Shown piece after piece: positions 9,037 through 17,507 of a DNA stretch of 64,000 bases (positions are counted from its first letter, which is position 1; the number at the start of each line of letters is the position of its first letter). The stretch is from Arthrobacter sp. 35W. GTDB taxonomy: Bacteria; Actinomycetota; Actinomycetes; Actinomycetales; Micrococcaceae. The stretch is taken from the NCBI RefSeq assembly GCF_000482545.1, contig NZ_KI519454.1, positions 124,001 through 188,000 on the forward strand, read 5' to 3'. Made by a program: the position numbers and the translations under genes. The notes under the pieces are model-generated. The model saw nothing but the letters and a program-made list of their open reading frames with translations. It was not told the origin of the DNA and did no database searches.

Positions 9037-9653
9037 TCAGGATTTTGCTGGTGGACGACCAGACGCTCATCCGCGCGGGCTTTCGGGCGCTGCTGGCCGC
9101 CGAGGAGGACATGGAGGTGGTGGGCGAATGCGGCACCGGGCGGGAGGCGGTGGCCCTGGCCGCCTCCGAACGTCCCGACGTCGTGCTGATGGACATCCGG
9201 ATGCCCGGCGGCGACGGGCTGGAGGCCACCACCGCCATTCTGGCCGACCCGGCGCTGGCCGGCACCCGGATCATCATCCTGACCACCTTTGAGCTGGACG
9301 AGTACATCTTGGCTGCGGTCCGTGCCGGCGCCTCGGGGTTCCTGGTCAAGGACACCGAGCCGGCCGAGCTGATCCGTGCCATCCGGGTGGTGCACGACGG
9401 CGATGCCCTCCTCAGCCCCTCCGTGACCCGCAGGATGATGGCCGCCATGGCCGTGGCCAGCATGCGACCCTCCACGGAGGGGGCCCCACCGCCCGGGCTG
9501 GCGGAAATCACCGGCCGCGAGCGCGAGGTCCTGGCGCTGGTGGGGGAGGGATTGAACAATGCCGAGATCGCTGGCCGCCTGTTCATCACCCCGCTGACGG
9601 CCAAGACCCATGTCAGCCGGATCATGACCAAGCTGGCCGTGTGGGCTGCTTAG
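9033..9653 (+). pseudogene. NarL/LuxR-type response regulator, 3' end displaced by an IS element
   Basis: The receiver domain is intact: Asp pair near residue 9, phosphoacceptor in VVLMDIRMPG (Asp about 54), Thr in IIILTTFELD, Lys in FLVKDTEPAE. The LuxR helix-turn-helix begins at about 150 (ITGREREVLALVGEGLNNAEIA) and includes the recognition helix (TPLTAKTHVSRIMTKL). Native sequence ends at 9641; an IS then supplies five codons and TAG 9651-9653. Joining 9641 to 10948 restores about 23 native residues (RDRAQLVVLAYESGLV and tail), the last HTH helix used for dimerisation. The shortened protein may be stable but is probably impaired in DNA binding. Confidence 0.93.
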
Positions 9654-9670
9654 GAGTTTTCGGACAGCGG
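9642..9670 (+). repeat. Left terminal inverted repeat of the IS
   Basis: 29 bp starting TGGGCTGCT and ending TTTCGGACAGCGG. It differs from the right end only at its positions 10, 11 and 16. Confidence 0.93.
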
Positions 9671-9683
9671 ATTAGTGGTTTTT

Positions 9684-10574
9684 CTACGCTGCCGTGGCCG
9701 GCTGCTGGTAACTATAGTGGACCTCATTCGGGCGTCGGTAACCGAGGGCCGAATGGCGTCTGCGGCTGTTGTAGAACCCCTCGATGTAGCGGATGACGTC
9801 CCTGCGTGCCCGGTCCTTCGTGGCGTACGTCGTGCGGTACACGCGTTCGTTTTTCAGGGCCGAGAAGAAGGTCTCGGCCTGGCTGTTGTCCCAGCAGACA
9901 CCGGTCCTCCCCATGGACGACCGCATCCCCAGCCCGGTGACCACCGCACGGAAGGACGCCGAGGTGTACACGCTTCCGCGGTCCGAATGCCAAATCGCGT
10001 CCGGCTCGATCCTGGTCGTCGCGGCGGCATTGGACAGGGCCCGTTCCACGAGTTCGGAGCGCATGTGGTCCTCGATCGCCCAGCCGGCGACCTTCTTCGA
10101 ATAGCAGTCGATGACCGTGGCCAGGTAGATGAACCCCTGCCACGTGTGGATGTACGTGATGTCGCCGACGAACTTGATGCCCGGGCGGTCCGCGGTGAAG
10201 TCCCGCCTCACCAGGTCCGGCATCGCCGCGGCCGCGTCGGCATCCGCGACGGTGGTGGTTCTGAAGGGCCGTGGCTGGCACGGCACCAGCCCCTCCTGGC
10301 GCATGATCTGGCGCACCAGTTCCGGGGAGCATTCGACGCCCCCGCCGGCCAGGTCCGCGTGGATCCGGCGGTACCCGTAGGTCCCGTCCGATTCCTTGAA
10401 GAAATGCTGCACCCGGACCGCCAGCGCCGCCCTGCGGGCCGCGGTGGCCGAGACCGCGCGGGAGCGCCAGTGGTAGAACCCGGAGCGGGAGACCTCCAGC
10501 CACCGGCACATCATCAGCACCGCCGGCGCCTTCGGGGCGGCAGCGTAGGAGTCGATGAATTCATACTTCGCCAC
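9684..10574 (-). CDS. IS3-family transposase OrfB (DDE integrase domain)
   Basis: 296 residues. The N-terminal HTH_21-like region (VSRSGFYHWRSR, TYGYRRIHADL) is followed by an rve integrase core. The catalytic triad is visible as Asp in FVGDITYIHT, Asp in WHSDRGSVYTS and Glu in NSQAETFFSALKNE (D-D-35-E). The C-terminus has the family RRRHSALGYRRPNE. The GTG at 10574 overlaps the orfA stop region. As in other IS3 elements the active product is probably the OrfAB fusion made by -1 frameshifting. Confidence 0.95.
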   Translation of the reverse strand: MAKYEFIDSYAAAPKAPAVLMMCRWLEVSRSGFYHWRSRAVSATAARRAALAVRVQHFFKESDGTYGYRRIHADLAGGGVECSPELVRQIMRQEGLVPCQPRPFRTTTVADADAAAAMPDLVRRDFTADRPGIKFVGDITYIHTWQGFIYLATVIDCYSKKVAGWAIEDHMRSELVERALSNAAATTRIEPDAIWHSDRGSVYTSASFRAVVTGLGMRSSMGRTGVCWDNSQAETFFSALKNERVYRTTYATKDRARRDVIRYIEGFYNSRRRHSALGYRRPNEVHYSYQQPATAA

Positions 10575-10879
10575 TACCGTGGCTCCCGTGCGAAGTATGC
10601 GGCCGCTTTTTTTAGGAACGCGGCCTCCGCCTTCAGTTCCTGGTTCTCACGTTCCAACTCCTTGAGCCGGGCACGTTCGGACACGGTCAGCTCCGGCTCC
10701 GTCCCGGTGTCCCCGTGCGCCTGCTGGTACTTCTTCAGCCAGCTGCGCAGCGTCTCGGCGCCGACACCGTATGCGGTGGCGACGGCCTTGATGGGCTTGG
10801 ACGAATCGATGACTTCGCGGCACAGTTCATCCTTGAATTCCTGGCTGAACCTGGGTCGTGTTGATGACATTCTGGTCAT
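10574..10879 (-). CDS. IS3-family OrfA (HTH and leucine-zipper protein)
   Basis: 101 residues. An HTH_Tnp_1 domain (RFSQEFKDELCREVI, VGAETLRSWLKKY) is followed by a coiled coil/leucine zipper (ARLKELERENQELKAEAAFL) that ends at the frameshift site FLKK. OrfA binds the IS ends and can repress transposition. The frame stops at 10574-10576. Confidence 0.94.
   Translation of the reverse strand: MTRMSSTRPRFSQEFKDELCREVIDSSKPIKAVATAYGVGAETLRSWLKKYQQAHGDTGTEPELTVSERARLKELERENQELKAEAAFLKKAAAYFAREPR
10607..10613 (-). promoter_or_regulatory. A7 slippery heptamer for -1 frameshift between orfA and orfB
   Basis: On the minus strand the codons read CTA AAA AAA GCG. Slipping one base back gives AAA AAA AGC and reads without a stop through GTG GCG AAG TAT into orfB, producing an OrfAB fusion. 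This is the usual arrangement for IS3 transposase synthesis. Confidence 0.8.
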
Positions 10880-10915
10880 TCCTCATTCCGGTGGTCCCCA
10901 TCATTTCATGGGGTC

Positions 10916-10944
10916 CCGCTGTCCGAAATCTCCACAGCAGCCCA
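10916..10944 (-). repeat. Right terminal inverted repeat of the IS
   Basis: Reads inward on the minus strand as TGGGCTGCTGTGGAG followed by ATTTCGGACAGCGG. 26 of 29 positions match the left end. Confidence 0.93.
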
Positions 10945-11016
10945 GTGCGGGACAGGGCCCAGCTGGTGGTGCTGGCCTATGAATCCGGTCTGGTGCGCCC
11001 GCGCTGGAACCCCTGA
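10945..11016 (+). pseudogene. 3' remnant of the IS-split response regulator
   Basis: Starts with the duplicated GTG target and continues in the regulator's frame as VRDRAQLVVLAYESGLVRPR, then three residues and TGA 11014-11016. It matches the terminal helix of LuxR-type output domains. It has no start signal of its own. From here to 11203 no further gene is visible. Confidence 0.92.
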
Positions 11017-11203
11017 GCCCACGGTGCACCTCGGTGCCCGGGGCACACCGGGGCGGCGCCCGGGAGGGTGTCGGGGCGGCATCCCGGGGGAGTATCCGCG
11101 GGCGGGAAAGTGACTCCCGGAGGCGGACGCGCCCGCCGTCGTCGAACCCTTTACTGGAGATGTGGCCGAAAGCCGGCCCACCTCGAAAGTTAGGGATACG
11201 ACC

Positions 11204-11491
11204 ATGTTGACCACCATCACCGCCCTGGGCGCCGGCACCGCGCAGGCGCTGGCCCACGGACCCATGGGCTATGGCTGGGGCGGACCCTGGTTCCTGCTGT
11301 TCCCGCTGTTCTGGCTCATCGTCATCGGCCTGTTCATCTTCTTCGGACGGCGCAATTGGCGGCGCCACAATATGTGGCACCAGAACCAGGGCGCAGAATC
11401 GGTGCTGCGGGAGCGCTACGCCCGCGGCGAGATCGATGAAACCGAATACCGTGCCCGGCTGGAAGTGCTCCGCGCGGACCACACGAAATAG
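11204..11491 (+). CDS. Small membrane protein with C-terminal SHOCT domain
   Basis: 95 residues. One strong membrane segment (GPWFLLFPLFWLIVIGLFIFF, about 24-44), then a basic, His/Asn-rich stretch, then a SHOCT motif (SVLRERYARGEIDETEYRARLEVL). SHOCT domains are short oligomerisation modules of unclear function. ATG 11204 has AGGGA 9 nt upstream; a GTG at 11162 would extend it. A link to the neighbouring two-component system is possible but not shown. Confidence 0.8.
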   Translation: MLTTITALGAGTAQALAHGPMGYGWGGPWFLLFPLFWLIVIGLFIFFGRRNWRRHNMWHQNQGAESVLRERYARGEIDETEYRARLEVLRADHTK

Positions 11492-11498
11492 CCCCGCC

Positions 11499-11560
11499 CA
11501 TCTGTGCGACAGCAAACGCTGCTCTGGAACTCCAGAGCAGCGTTTGCTGTCGCACAGATG
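11499..11560. repeat. Intergenic perfect palindrome, CTGTGCGACAG family, copy 2
   Basis: A perfect 62-bp palindrome: 30-bp arms (11499-11528 and 11531-11560) around AC. The arms begin CATCTGTGCGACAGC. It begins 8 nt after the SHOCT gene stop. It has no T-tract. The perfect long stem with two-base loop suggests either recent origin or selection on structure. Confidence 0.92.
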
Positions 11561-11623
11561 AAGCCGCAACTCGTTTGGGGAAACCCCTTATGGGATTCGA
11601 AGGCTTGTACTAGCCTTGTCCGG

Positions 11624-12577
11624 GTGTCCATCCAAACCCGCGGATCCGCAGCCTCTCCCTATGTCATCTCGGCCCACAACCTGACCAAGAAATACGGGGA
11701 CTTCACCGCCGTCGACAACATCTCCTTCGACATCCCGGCGGGGGAGTCCTTTGGCCTGCTTGGCCCCAACGGCGCCGGGAAATCCACCACCATGCGCATG
11801 ATCGGCGGCGTGTCCCAGCGCTCCGGCGGCACGCTGAGCATCATGGGGCTGGACCCGGAAAAGTACGGGCCGGAGGTCCGCTCCCACTTGGGCGTGGTGC
11901 CGCAGCAGGACAATCTGGATGAGGAACTGAAGGTCCGGGACAACTTGATTGTCTACGGCCGCTACTTTGGCCTGCCGTTGAGCTACCTCAAGCCCAAGGC
12001 GGATGAGTTGCTGGAGTTTGCCCAGCTGAGTGAGAAGGCCGGCGCCAAGGTGGACGATCTCTCCGGCGGCATGAAGCGGCGGCTCACCATTGCCCGCTCG
12101 CTGGTGAACGATCCCAAGATCCTCCTGCTGGACGAGCCCACCACCGGGCTGGATCCGCAGGCCCGGCACATCCTGTGGGACAGGCTGTTCCGGCTGAAGG
12201 AGGCCGGCACCACGCTGGTCCTCACCACGCACTACATGGACGAGGCCGAGCAGCTCTGCGACAGGATCGTCGTCGTGGACAAGGGCAGGATCATGGCCGA
12301 GGGATCCCCGGCCGCCCTGATCCGCCAGTACTCCACCCGCGAGGTGCTGGAGGTCCGCTTCGGCTCCGAACGCAATGCCACGGTGGCCGCGGAGCTGGCC
12401 GGGATCGGCGAGCGGACCGAGACCCTGCCGGACCGCGTGCTGATCTACACCGACGACGGCGAACGCGCCCTGGAGGAGGTGGCCGCCCGCGGGCTGTCGC
12501 CGCTGACCTCGCTGATCCGGCGCTCCTCGCTGGAGGATGTCTTCCTGCGCCTGACCGGAAGGAGCCTCATTGACTAG
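11624..12577 (+). CDS. ABC-2 type exporter ATP-binding protein (NodI/DrrA-like)
   Basis: 317 residues. Walker A (GPNGAGKST), Q-loop (VVPQQDNLDEELKV), signature (LSGGMKRRLTIARSL), Walker B (ILLLDEPTTGLD) and H-loop (TTHYMDEAEQL) are all present, plus a C-terminal extension typical of NodI/DrrA ATPases. The GTG start is supported by a TAGCCT box 7 nt upstream, a leaderless arrangement. The next two genes overlap and encode ABC-2 permeases, so this is a three-gene exporter. Substrate unknown. Confidence 0.92.
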   Translation: MSIQTRGSAASPYVISAHNLTKKYGDFTAVDNISFDIPAGESFGLLGPNGAGKSTTMRMIGGVSQRSGGTLSIMGLDPEKYGPEVRSHLGVVPQQDNLDEELKVRDNLIVYGRYFGLPLSYLKPKADELLEFAQLSEKAGAKVDDLSGGMKRRLTIARSLVNDPKILLLDEPTTGLDPQARHILWDRLFRLKEAGTTLVLTTHYMDEAEQLCDRIVVVDKGRIMAEGSPAALIRQYSTREVLEVRFGSERNATVAAELAGIGERTETLPDRVLIYTDDGERALEEVAARGLSPLTSLIRRSSLEDVFLRLTGRSLID

Positions 12578-13400
12578 CGCTCCAGTCCCTCTGACACCTG
12601 CCCAGTCGGCGGCCAAGGCCCGGCGCCTGGGCTCCTGGTACTTCGCCGAGCACACGCTGCGGGTGATGCGCACCTATGCGGCCAGCGTGCTCATGTACTC
12701 CGTGGGCACGCCGCTGGCCTACCTCTTCGCCATGGGCGTGGGGCTGGCGGCCCTGATCGACGCCAACGGTGCCGGCGCCTTTGGCGGGGTTGACTACCTG
12801 ACGTTCCTGGCCCCGGCGCTGGTGGCCTCGGCCGCGATGATGTCCGCCACCGGTGAGTTCATGTTCCCCATCATGGACGGCTTCAAATGGCGCCGGACGT
12901 TCTTCGGCCCGCATGCCTCACCGCTGGCGCCGGCCCAGATTGCGCAAGGCCACATCATCGGCGTCACCATCCGGATCCTGGTGCCCACGGCCATCTACTT
13001 CGCCATCGTGGTGCTCTTTGGCGCGGCACCGGGACCGTGGGCCTGGGTGAGCATTTTCACCGCGACGCTGTGCGCCCTGTCCTTCGGCCTGCCGTTGATG
13101 GCCTATGTCTCAACCCTGACCAAGGACAGCGGGCAGTTTGCCGCCGTCCAGCGCTTCATCGTGACGCCGTTGTTCCTGTTCTCCGGCACCTTCTTCCCGC
13201 TGGCCACGCTGCCCTGGTTCCTGCAATGGATCGGCTGGCTGTCCCCGCTGTGGCATGCCACGGAACTGGGCCGCGTGCTCAGCTACGGCTATGCGGAACC
13301 CGCCTGGCTCGGCGCCGTGCACGTGCTGTACATGCTGGCGACGGCGGTGGCCGGCGCCGTGCTGTCCCGGCGGATCTTCACCCGGAGGATGGGCGCATGA
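12570..13400 (+). CDS. ABC-2 type transporter permease, first subunit
   Basis: 276 residues with about six membrane helices (VLMYSVGTPLAYLFAMGVGL, IRILVPTAIYFAIVVLFGA, IFTATLCALSFGLPLMAYV, FIVTPLFLFSGTFFPLATLP). The family motif region LFSGTFFPLATLPWFLQWI and the final SPLWHATELGR are NodJ-like. Translation starts at TTG 12570 with GGAAGGAG about 7 nt upstream, overlapping the ATPase stop. Confidence 0.88.
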   Translation: MTSAPVPLTPAQSAAKARRLGSWYFAEHTLRVMRTYAASVLMYSVGTPLAYLFAMGVGLAALIDANGAGAFGGVDYLTFLAPALVASAAMMSATGEFMFPIMDGFKWRRTFFGPHASPLAPAQIAQGHIIGVTIRILVPTAIYFAIVVLFGAAPGPWAWVSIFTATLCALSFGLPLMAYVSTLTKDSGQFAAVQRFIVTPLFLFSGTFFPLATLPWFLQWIGWLSPLWHATELGRVLSYGYAEPAWLGAVHVLYMLATAVAGAVLSRRIFTRRMGA

Positions 13401-14236
13401 GCACCGTGCAGAGCCAAGGATCCGACACGGCGGTTGGGCGCGGTGCAGTGCGGCCACTGGCCGGGCTGTACTCGGGCAATGCCCGCGCCGTGATCTCCCG
13501 TGGGCTGATGGCCACCAAGAGCTCCAATTGGCTGGTGATGCTCAGCGGCTTCTTTGAGCCGGTGCTGTTCCTGCTCTCCATGGGCATTGGACTGGGCGCG
13601 CTGGTGGGCACCGTGACGGGCCCCGACGGATCGCCCATCAGCTACGCGGCCTACATCGCCCCTGCGCTGCTGGCGACGTCGGCCATGAACGGGGCCGTGT
13701 ACGACTCCACGTGGAACGTGTTCTTCAAGATGAACTTCGCCAAGCTGTACCAGGGCATGCTCTACACCTCGCTGGGGCCGCTGGATGTGGCCCTGGGCGA
13801 GATCTTCCTGGCACTGCTGCGGGGGCTGCTCTACGCCACGGGATTCACCGCAGTCATGGGGTTGATGGGCCTGGTGACCACGCCGTGGGCGCTGCTGATG
13901 ATCCCCGTCTCGGTGGTGATCGCCTTCGGTTTCGCCAGCTTTGGCATGGCCATCACGTCGTTCATGAAGACGTTCCAGCAGATGGACTGGATCAACTTCG
14001 TGATGCTGCCGATGTTCCTGTTCTCCGCCACGTTCTACCCGCTCAGCGTCTACCCGGAGCCCATCCAATGGCTGATCCAGGCGATGCCGCTGTGGCACGG
14101 GGTGGAACTGCTGCGCCAGCTCAGCGTGGGCGCCGTCGGGCTGGGCATGCTGGGCCATTTGGCGTACTACCTGGTGATGATTGTGCTGGGGCTGGTGCTG
14201 ACCACGGCCCGGCTGCGGAAGTTGTTCCTGCGCTGA
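13397..14236 (+). CDS. ABC-2 type transporter permease, second subunit (NodJ-like)
   Basis: 279 residues and a clear paralogue of the preceding gene: FLFSATFYPLSVYPEPIQWL and MPLWHGVELLRQLSVG match its C-terminal signatures. About six hydrophobic helices. The ATG overlaps the upstream stop (ATGA), so the two permeases are coupled and probably form a heterodimer with the ATPase. Confidence 0.9.
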   Translation: MSTVQSQGSDTAVGRGAVRPLAGLYSGNARAVISRGLMATKSSNWLVMLSGFFEPVLFLLSMGIGLGALVGTVTGPDGSPISYAAYIAPALLATSAMNGAVYDSTWNVFFKMNFAKLYQGMLYTSLGPLDVALGEIFLALLRGLLYATGFTAVMGLMGLVTTPWALLMIPVSVVIAFGFASFGMAITSFMKTFQQMDWINFVMLPMFLFSATFYPLSVYPEPIQWLIQAMPLWHGVELLRQLSVGAVGLGMLGHLAYYLVMIVLGLVLTTARLRKLFLR

Positions 14237-14312
14237 CAGCCGGCGGGTACGGTTTCGTTCGCTCCGGGTGGAAGCGCGTTGCGGGCGGGCCTGCATTTGA
14301 GAGAATGGGCGC

Positions 14313-14894
14313 ATGACTTCTCTTGGATCAGGAACCCCCAGCACCTCCCGCCCCGCGAAATTCACCGGGCTGGGCACGGTGGTGCTGGCCGCCGTCTTCC
14401 TCGTGGCTCTGGTCTTCGCCGCCAACAACAACAGCGTCCTCGGCTGGTTCATCGCCGTGATCGCGCTGGGCTGGCTGCTGCTGTCCACCATCGTCTACAT
14501 CGGCGTGCACAAGGCCGCCCGTTTCGGTGCCGAGCAGGTCCGCCTCGCCCAGGCGCAGATGGCCCAGGCCACCAGTGCCGCGGCCCCGAACGGTGCCGGC
14601 ACCCGGCTGGTCAACGATGGCAGCGACGGCGTGCGCGATCTGAAACTGGACCACAGCTTCAAGATCATCCAGGTCCAGGCCGGCGTCATCACCGACAACC
14701 TGGGCAAGGACGCCGCCGTCGTCGCCCGTGCCCTGGACACCATCCAGATCACCGCCTCCAACGGCCGCGGCATGATCAAGAAGGACGGCGCGCCCGCCTC
14801 CGGCCAGCAGGCAGACGGGCAGACCAAGGCCCCTGGCAAGGACGGCGGCCGGAACGACGACGGCGAGACCATCACCGGCGTCGTCGTCGACTAG
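14313..14894 (+). CDS. Conserved hypothetical membrane protein
   Basis: 193 residues. Two N-terminal membrane helices (GLGTVVLAAVFLVALVFAAN and GWFIAVIALGWLLLSTIVYIG) are followed by a cytoplasmic or external helix (AARFGAEQVRLAQAQMAQA), a compact region (HSFKIIQVQAGVITDNLGKDAA) and a charged Gly/Asp-rich tail. I do not recognise a named family. A GAGAAT box 6 nt before the ATG suggests a leaderless transcript separate from the ABC operon. Confidence 0.75.
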   Translation: MTSLGSGTPSTSRPAKFTGLGTVVLAAVFLVALVFAANNNSVLGWFIAVIALGWLLLSTIVYIGVHKAARFGAEQVRLAQAQMAQATSAAAPNGAGTRLVNDGSDGVRDLKLDHSFKIIQVQAGVITDNLGKDAAVVARALDTIQITASNGRGMIKKDGAPASGQQADGQTKAPGKDGGRNDDGETITGVVVD

Positions 14895-14997
14895 CGCGTC
14901 TTCCCAGCCGGGCGGCGCAGCAGCGGCGCCGGCAATTTGAGTCGGCCCCGGCCCGGCGGCCCCTTGCGGCCCTCCGCGGCACGGTAATGTGGAACAG

Positions 14998-15852
14998 GTG
15001 AGCATGGCTACCCAGAACGGTCATTTGCGGATTGCATCCGTCAACGTCAACGGCATTCGAGCCGCCTACAAGCGCGGCATGGCCGAGTGGCTTGCGGCGC
15101 GCGATGTGGACATCCTGTGCCTGCAGGAGGTGCGCGCACCCGATGCGATAGTGCACGAGTTCCTCGGCGACGAGTGGCACATCCTGCACGCCGAGGCCGA
15201 GGCCAAGGGCCGCGCCGGTGTCGCCATCGCCACCCGCAAGGACCGTTTGGAGCCCACCGCCACCCGCGTGGGCATCGGCGAGGACTACTTCGCCACCTCC
15301 GGCCGCTGGGTCGAGGCCGATTACGCTGTGAAAAACGGCGACGGCGAGGCCAAGGTCCTCACCGTGGTCAGCGCCTATGTGCACTCCGGCGAGGTGGACA
15401 CCCCCAAGCAGGTGGACAAGTACCGCTTCCTGGACACGATGATCACCCGCCTGCCGGCCATGGCCGCGGCGAGCGACTATGCCCTGGTGGTGGGCGACCT
15501 CAACGTCGGCCACACCACGCTGGACATCAAGAACTGGAAGGGCAACGTCAAGCGTGCCGGCTTCCTGCCCGAGGAGCGCGCCTACTTCGACCGCTTCTTC
15601 GGCGACGAGGTCGGCTACAAGGATGTCGCCCGCCAGCTGGCCGGCGAGGTCGAGGGGCCCTACACCTGGTGGTCCTGGCGTGGGCAGGCGTTCGACAACA
15701 ACACCGGTTGGCGCATCGACTACCACATGGCCAACCCGGCCCTGGCCGATGCGGCCGTCACCGCCGTCGTCGACCGCGCCGAAACCTGGGACACCCGCTT
15801 CTCCGACCACGCGCCTCTTGTGGTGGACTACCAGCTGTCCCCGGCCAAGTAA
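14998..15852 (+). CDS. xthA: Exodeoxyribonuclease III (AP endonuclease family)
   Basis: 284 residues. Mg-dependent endonuclease/exonuclease/phosphatase fold for base-excision repair. Motifs: IASVNVNGIRAA (Asn), ILCLQEVRAPD (catalytic Glu), VVGDLNVGHTTLDIKN (Asp/Asn), WRIDYHMANP and the terminal TRFSDHAPLVVDYQL (Asp-His). GTG 14998 is chosen because TAATGT (14985-14990) lies 7 nt before it; ATG 15004 is two codons downstream. Confidence 0.93.
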   Translation: MSMATQNGHLRIASVNVNGIRAAYKRGMAEWLAARDVDILCLQEVRAPDAIVHEFLGDEWHILHAEAEAKGRAGVAIATRKDRLEPTATRVGIGEDYFATSGRWVEADYAVKNGDGEAKVLTVVSAYVHSGEVDTPKQVDKYRFLDTMITRLPAMAAASDYALVVGDLNVGHTTLDIKNWKGNVKRAGFLPEERAYFDRFFGDEVGYKDVARQLAGEVEGPYTWWSWRGQAFDNNTGWRIDYHMANPALADAAVTAVVDRAETWDTRFSDHAPLVVDYQLSPAK

Positions 15853-15891
15853 CCTCCTCCAGACCACCTTTTTAGCGAAAGCACACCATTC

Positions 15892-16911
15892 ATGACTGCC
15901 GCACGCCAACGGATCCTCTCCGGAGCCAAGCCCACCGCCGATTCCCTGCACCTGGGAAACTACATCGGTGCGGTCCGGCAGTGGGTGGACATGCAGGAGG
16001 CCTACGACGCCGTCTTCTTCATTCCGGACCTGCACGCCGTCACGGTGGACTTTGACCCGGCCACGCTGGCGACCCGCACCCGGACCGTCGCGGCCCAGTA
16101 CATTGCCGCCGGCATCGACCCGGAGAAGTCCATCTTCTTCGTCCAGTCCCACGTGCCCGAGCACGCGGAGCTGGCCTGGGCGCTGAACTGCATCACCGGC
16201 TTTGGCGAGGCCTCCCGGATGACGCAGTTCAAGGACAAGACGGCCAAGGCCGGCTCCGACGCCGCCACCCTGGGCCTGTTCGCCTACCCGACGCTGATGG
16301 CCGCGGACATCCTGCTCTACCAGGCCGATCTGGTCCCGGTGGGGGAGGACCAGCGCCAGCACCTGGAGCTGACCCGCACGCTGGCCCACCGCTTCAACAC
16401 CCGCTTCGGGGAGACCTTCACGGTGCCCGATGCCACCATCCTGAAGGAAACGGCCAAGATCTACGATCTGCAGAATCCGACGGCGAAGATGTCCAAGACG
16501 GGGGAGTCGCCCAACGGCATCATCCAGCTGCTGGAGGATCCCAAGATCGCCGCCAAGCGGATCAAGTCGGCCGTGACCGACGCCGGCACCGAGATCCGCT
16601 TCGATGCCGAGGAAAAGCCCGGGGTGTCGAACCTGCTGACCATCTTCTCCACGCTCACCGGCCGCAGCATCGCCGAGCTGGAGGCGGACTACGAGGGCAA
16701 GATGTACGGGCACCTCAAGGTTGACCTAGCCGAAGTGATGGTGGACTTCGTGACGCCGCTGCGGGACCGCACCGCCGAGCTGATGGCGGATCCGGCCGAG
16801 CTGGACCGCCTGCTGGCCCTCGGCGCCGACAGGGCCCGGGCCATCGCCTCCGTGACCATGGACGCCGTCTACTCCAAGATGGGCTTCCTGCCCCGTCTGG
16901 GCAGCCGCTAA
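15892..16911 (+). CDS. trpS: Tryptophan-tRNA ligase
   Basis: 339 residues. Class I synthetase with a HIGH-like motif ([13 protein letters not shown]), [10 protein letters not shown], the Trp-site region ([22 protein letters not shown]) and the KMSKS motif ([13 protein letters not shown]). Normal bacterial length. It lies 39 nt after xthA and 5 nt before the 2H-phosphoesterase gene. Confidence 0.97.
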   Translation: MTAARQRILSGAKPTADSLHLGNYIGAVRQWVDMQEAYDAVFFIPDLHAVTVDFDPATLATRTRTVAAQYIAAGIDPEKSIFFVQSHVPEHAELAWALNCITGFGEASRMTQFKDKTAKAGSDAATLGLFAYPTLMAADILLYQADLVPVGEDQRQHLELTRTLAHRFNTRFGETFTVPDATILKETAKIYDLQNPTAKMSKTGESPNGIIQLLEDPKIAAKRIKSAVTDAGTEIRFDAEEKPGVSNLLTIFSTLTGRSIAELEADYEGKMYGHLKVDLAEVMVDFVTPLRDRTAELMADPAELDRLLALGADRARAIASVTMDAVYSKMGFLPRLGSR

Positions 16912-16916
16912 AGACC

Positions 16917-17507
16917 ATGTGCGCCGACACCACCGAAGCACACGGGCACCCCAGCGACGACGTCGCTGAGGTGTGCGTAGGTGTCGTGGTGGCTTTGGAG
17001 GAGCCGCTGGCCAGTGAAATCACCGGTTGGCGGCTGTCCTTCGGCGATGCCATGGCCGCCGTCATTCCGGCGCACATCACCCTTGTCACCACCACCCCGG
17101 CCCTGGGCTGGGCGGACACCACGGCGCATGTGCGCGAGGTGGCCCGCACACAGTGCCCCTTCACCGTGACCCTGCGCGGCACCGAGTCCTTCCGCCCGGT
17201 CTCCCCGGTGGTGTACCTGAAGGTCGAGGACGGCTACCAGGACTGCGTGGACCTCCATGGGAAACTCCAGGCTGGCCCGCTGGCCCGCGACCTCCCCTTT
17301 GACTACCACCCGCACATCACCGTGGCCCACGACATCAGCGAAGAGGGCATGGACGAGGCCCAGGAAAAGCTTAAGGACTTCCGCGCCGAGTTCACCGTCT
17401 CGAGCATGGGGCTGTACGAGCATGATAGTTCTGGAGTGTGGCAGCTAAAGGAAGAGCTTGAATTTGGGGGCGCAACCGACGCCCGGGACACCACCGGCAC
17501 CGACTGA
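16917..17507 (+). CDS. 2'-5' RNA ligase-like (2H phosphoesterase) protein
   Basis: 196 residues with the two HxT/Sx motifs of the 2H superfamily: HITLVTT (about residue 52) and HITVAHD (about 137), roughly 85 residues apart as expected. Family members are cyclic phosphodiesterases or RNA ligases acting on 2',3'-cyclic phosphate ends; the substrate here is unknown. It begins 5 nt after trpS, so an RNA-related role fits. Its end overlaps the start of the next gene by 50 nt. Confidence 0.85.
   Translation: MCADTTEAHGHPSDDVAEVCVGVVVALEEPLASEITGWRLSFGDAMAAVIPAHITLVTTTPALGWADTTAHVREVARTQCPFTVTLRGTESFRPVSPVVYLKVEDGYQDCVDLHGKLQAGPLARDLPFDYHPHITVAHDISEEGMDEAQEKLKDFRAEFTVSSMGLYEHDSSGVWQLKEELEFGGATDARDTTGTD

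Larger units (their letters stand above)
9642..10944. mobile_element. Complete IS3-family insertion sequence (1303 bp)
   Basis: The element has TG...CA ends, 29-bp terminal inverted repeats matching at 26 positions (9642-9670 and 10916-10944), and a 3-bp target duplication GTG (9639-9641 and 10945-10947). It encodes overlapping orfA and orfB on the minus strand with an A7 slip site between them. All parts look intact, so it may still be active. Removing the IS and one GTG restores the host response-regulator frame exactly, indicating a fairly recent insertion. Confidence 0.95.

Noticed and set aside
11204-14236. SHOCT protein and ABC exporter as cargo of the IS (a composite transposon)
   Set aside because: Only one IS copy is present, its right end is at 10944 with a target duplication, and the genes beyond have normal local base composition.
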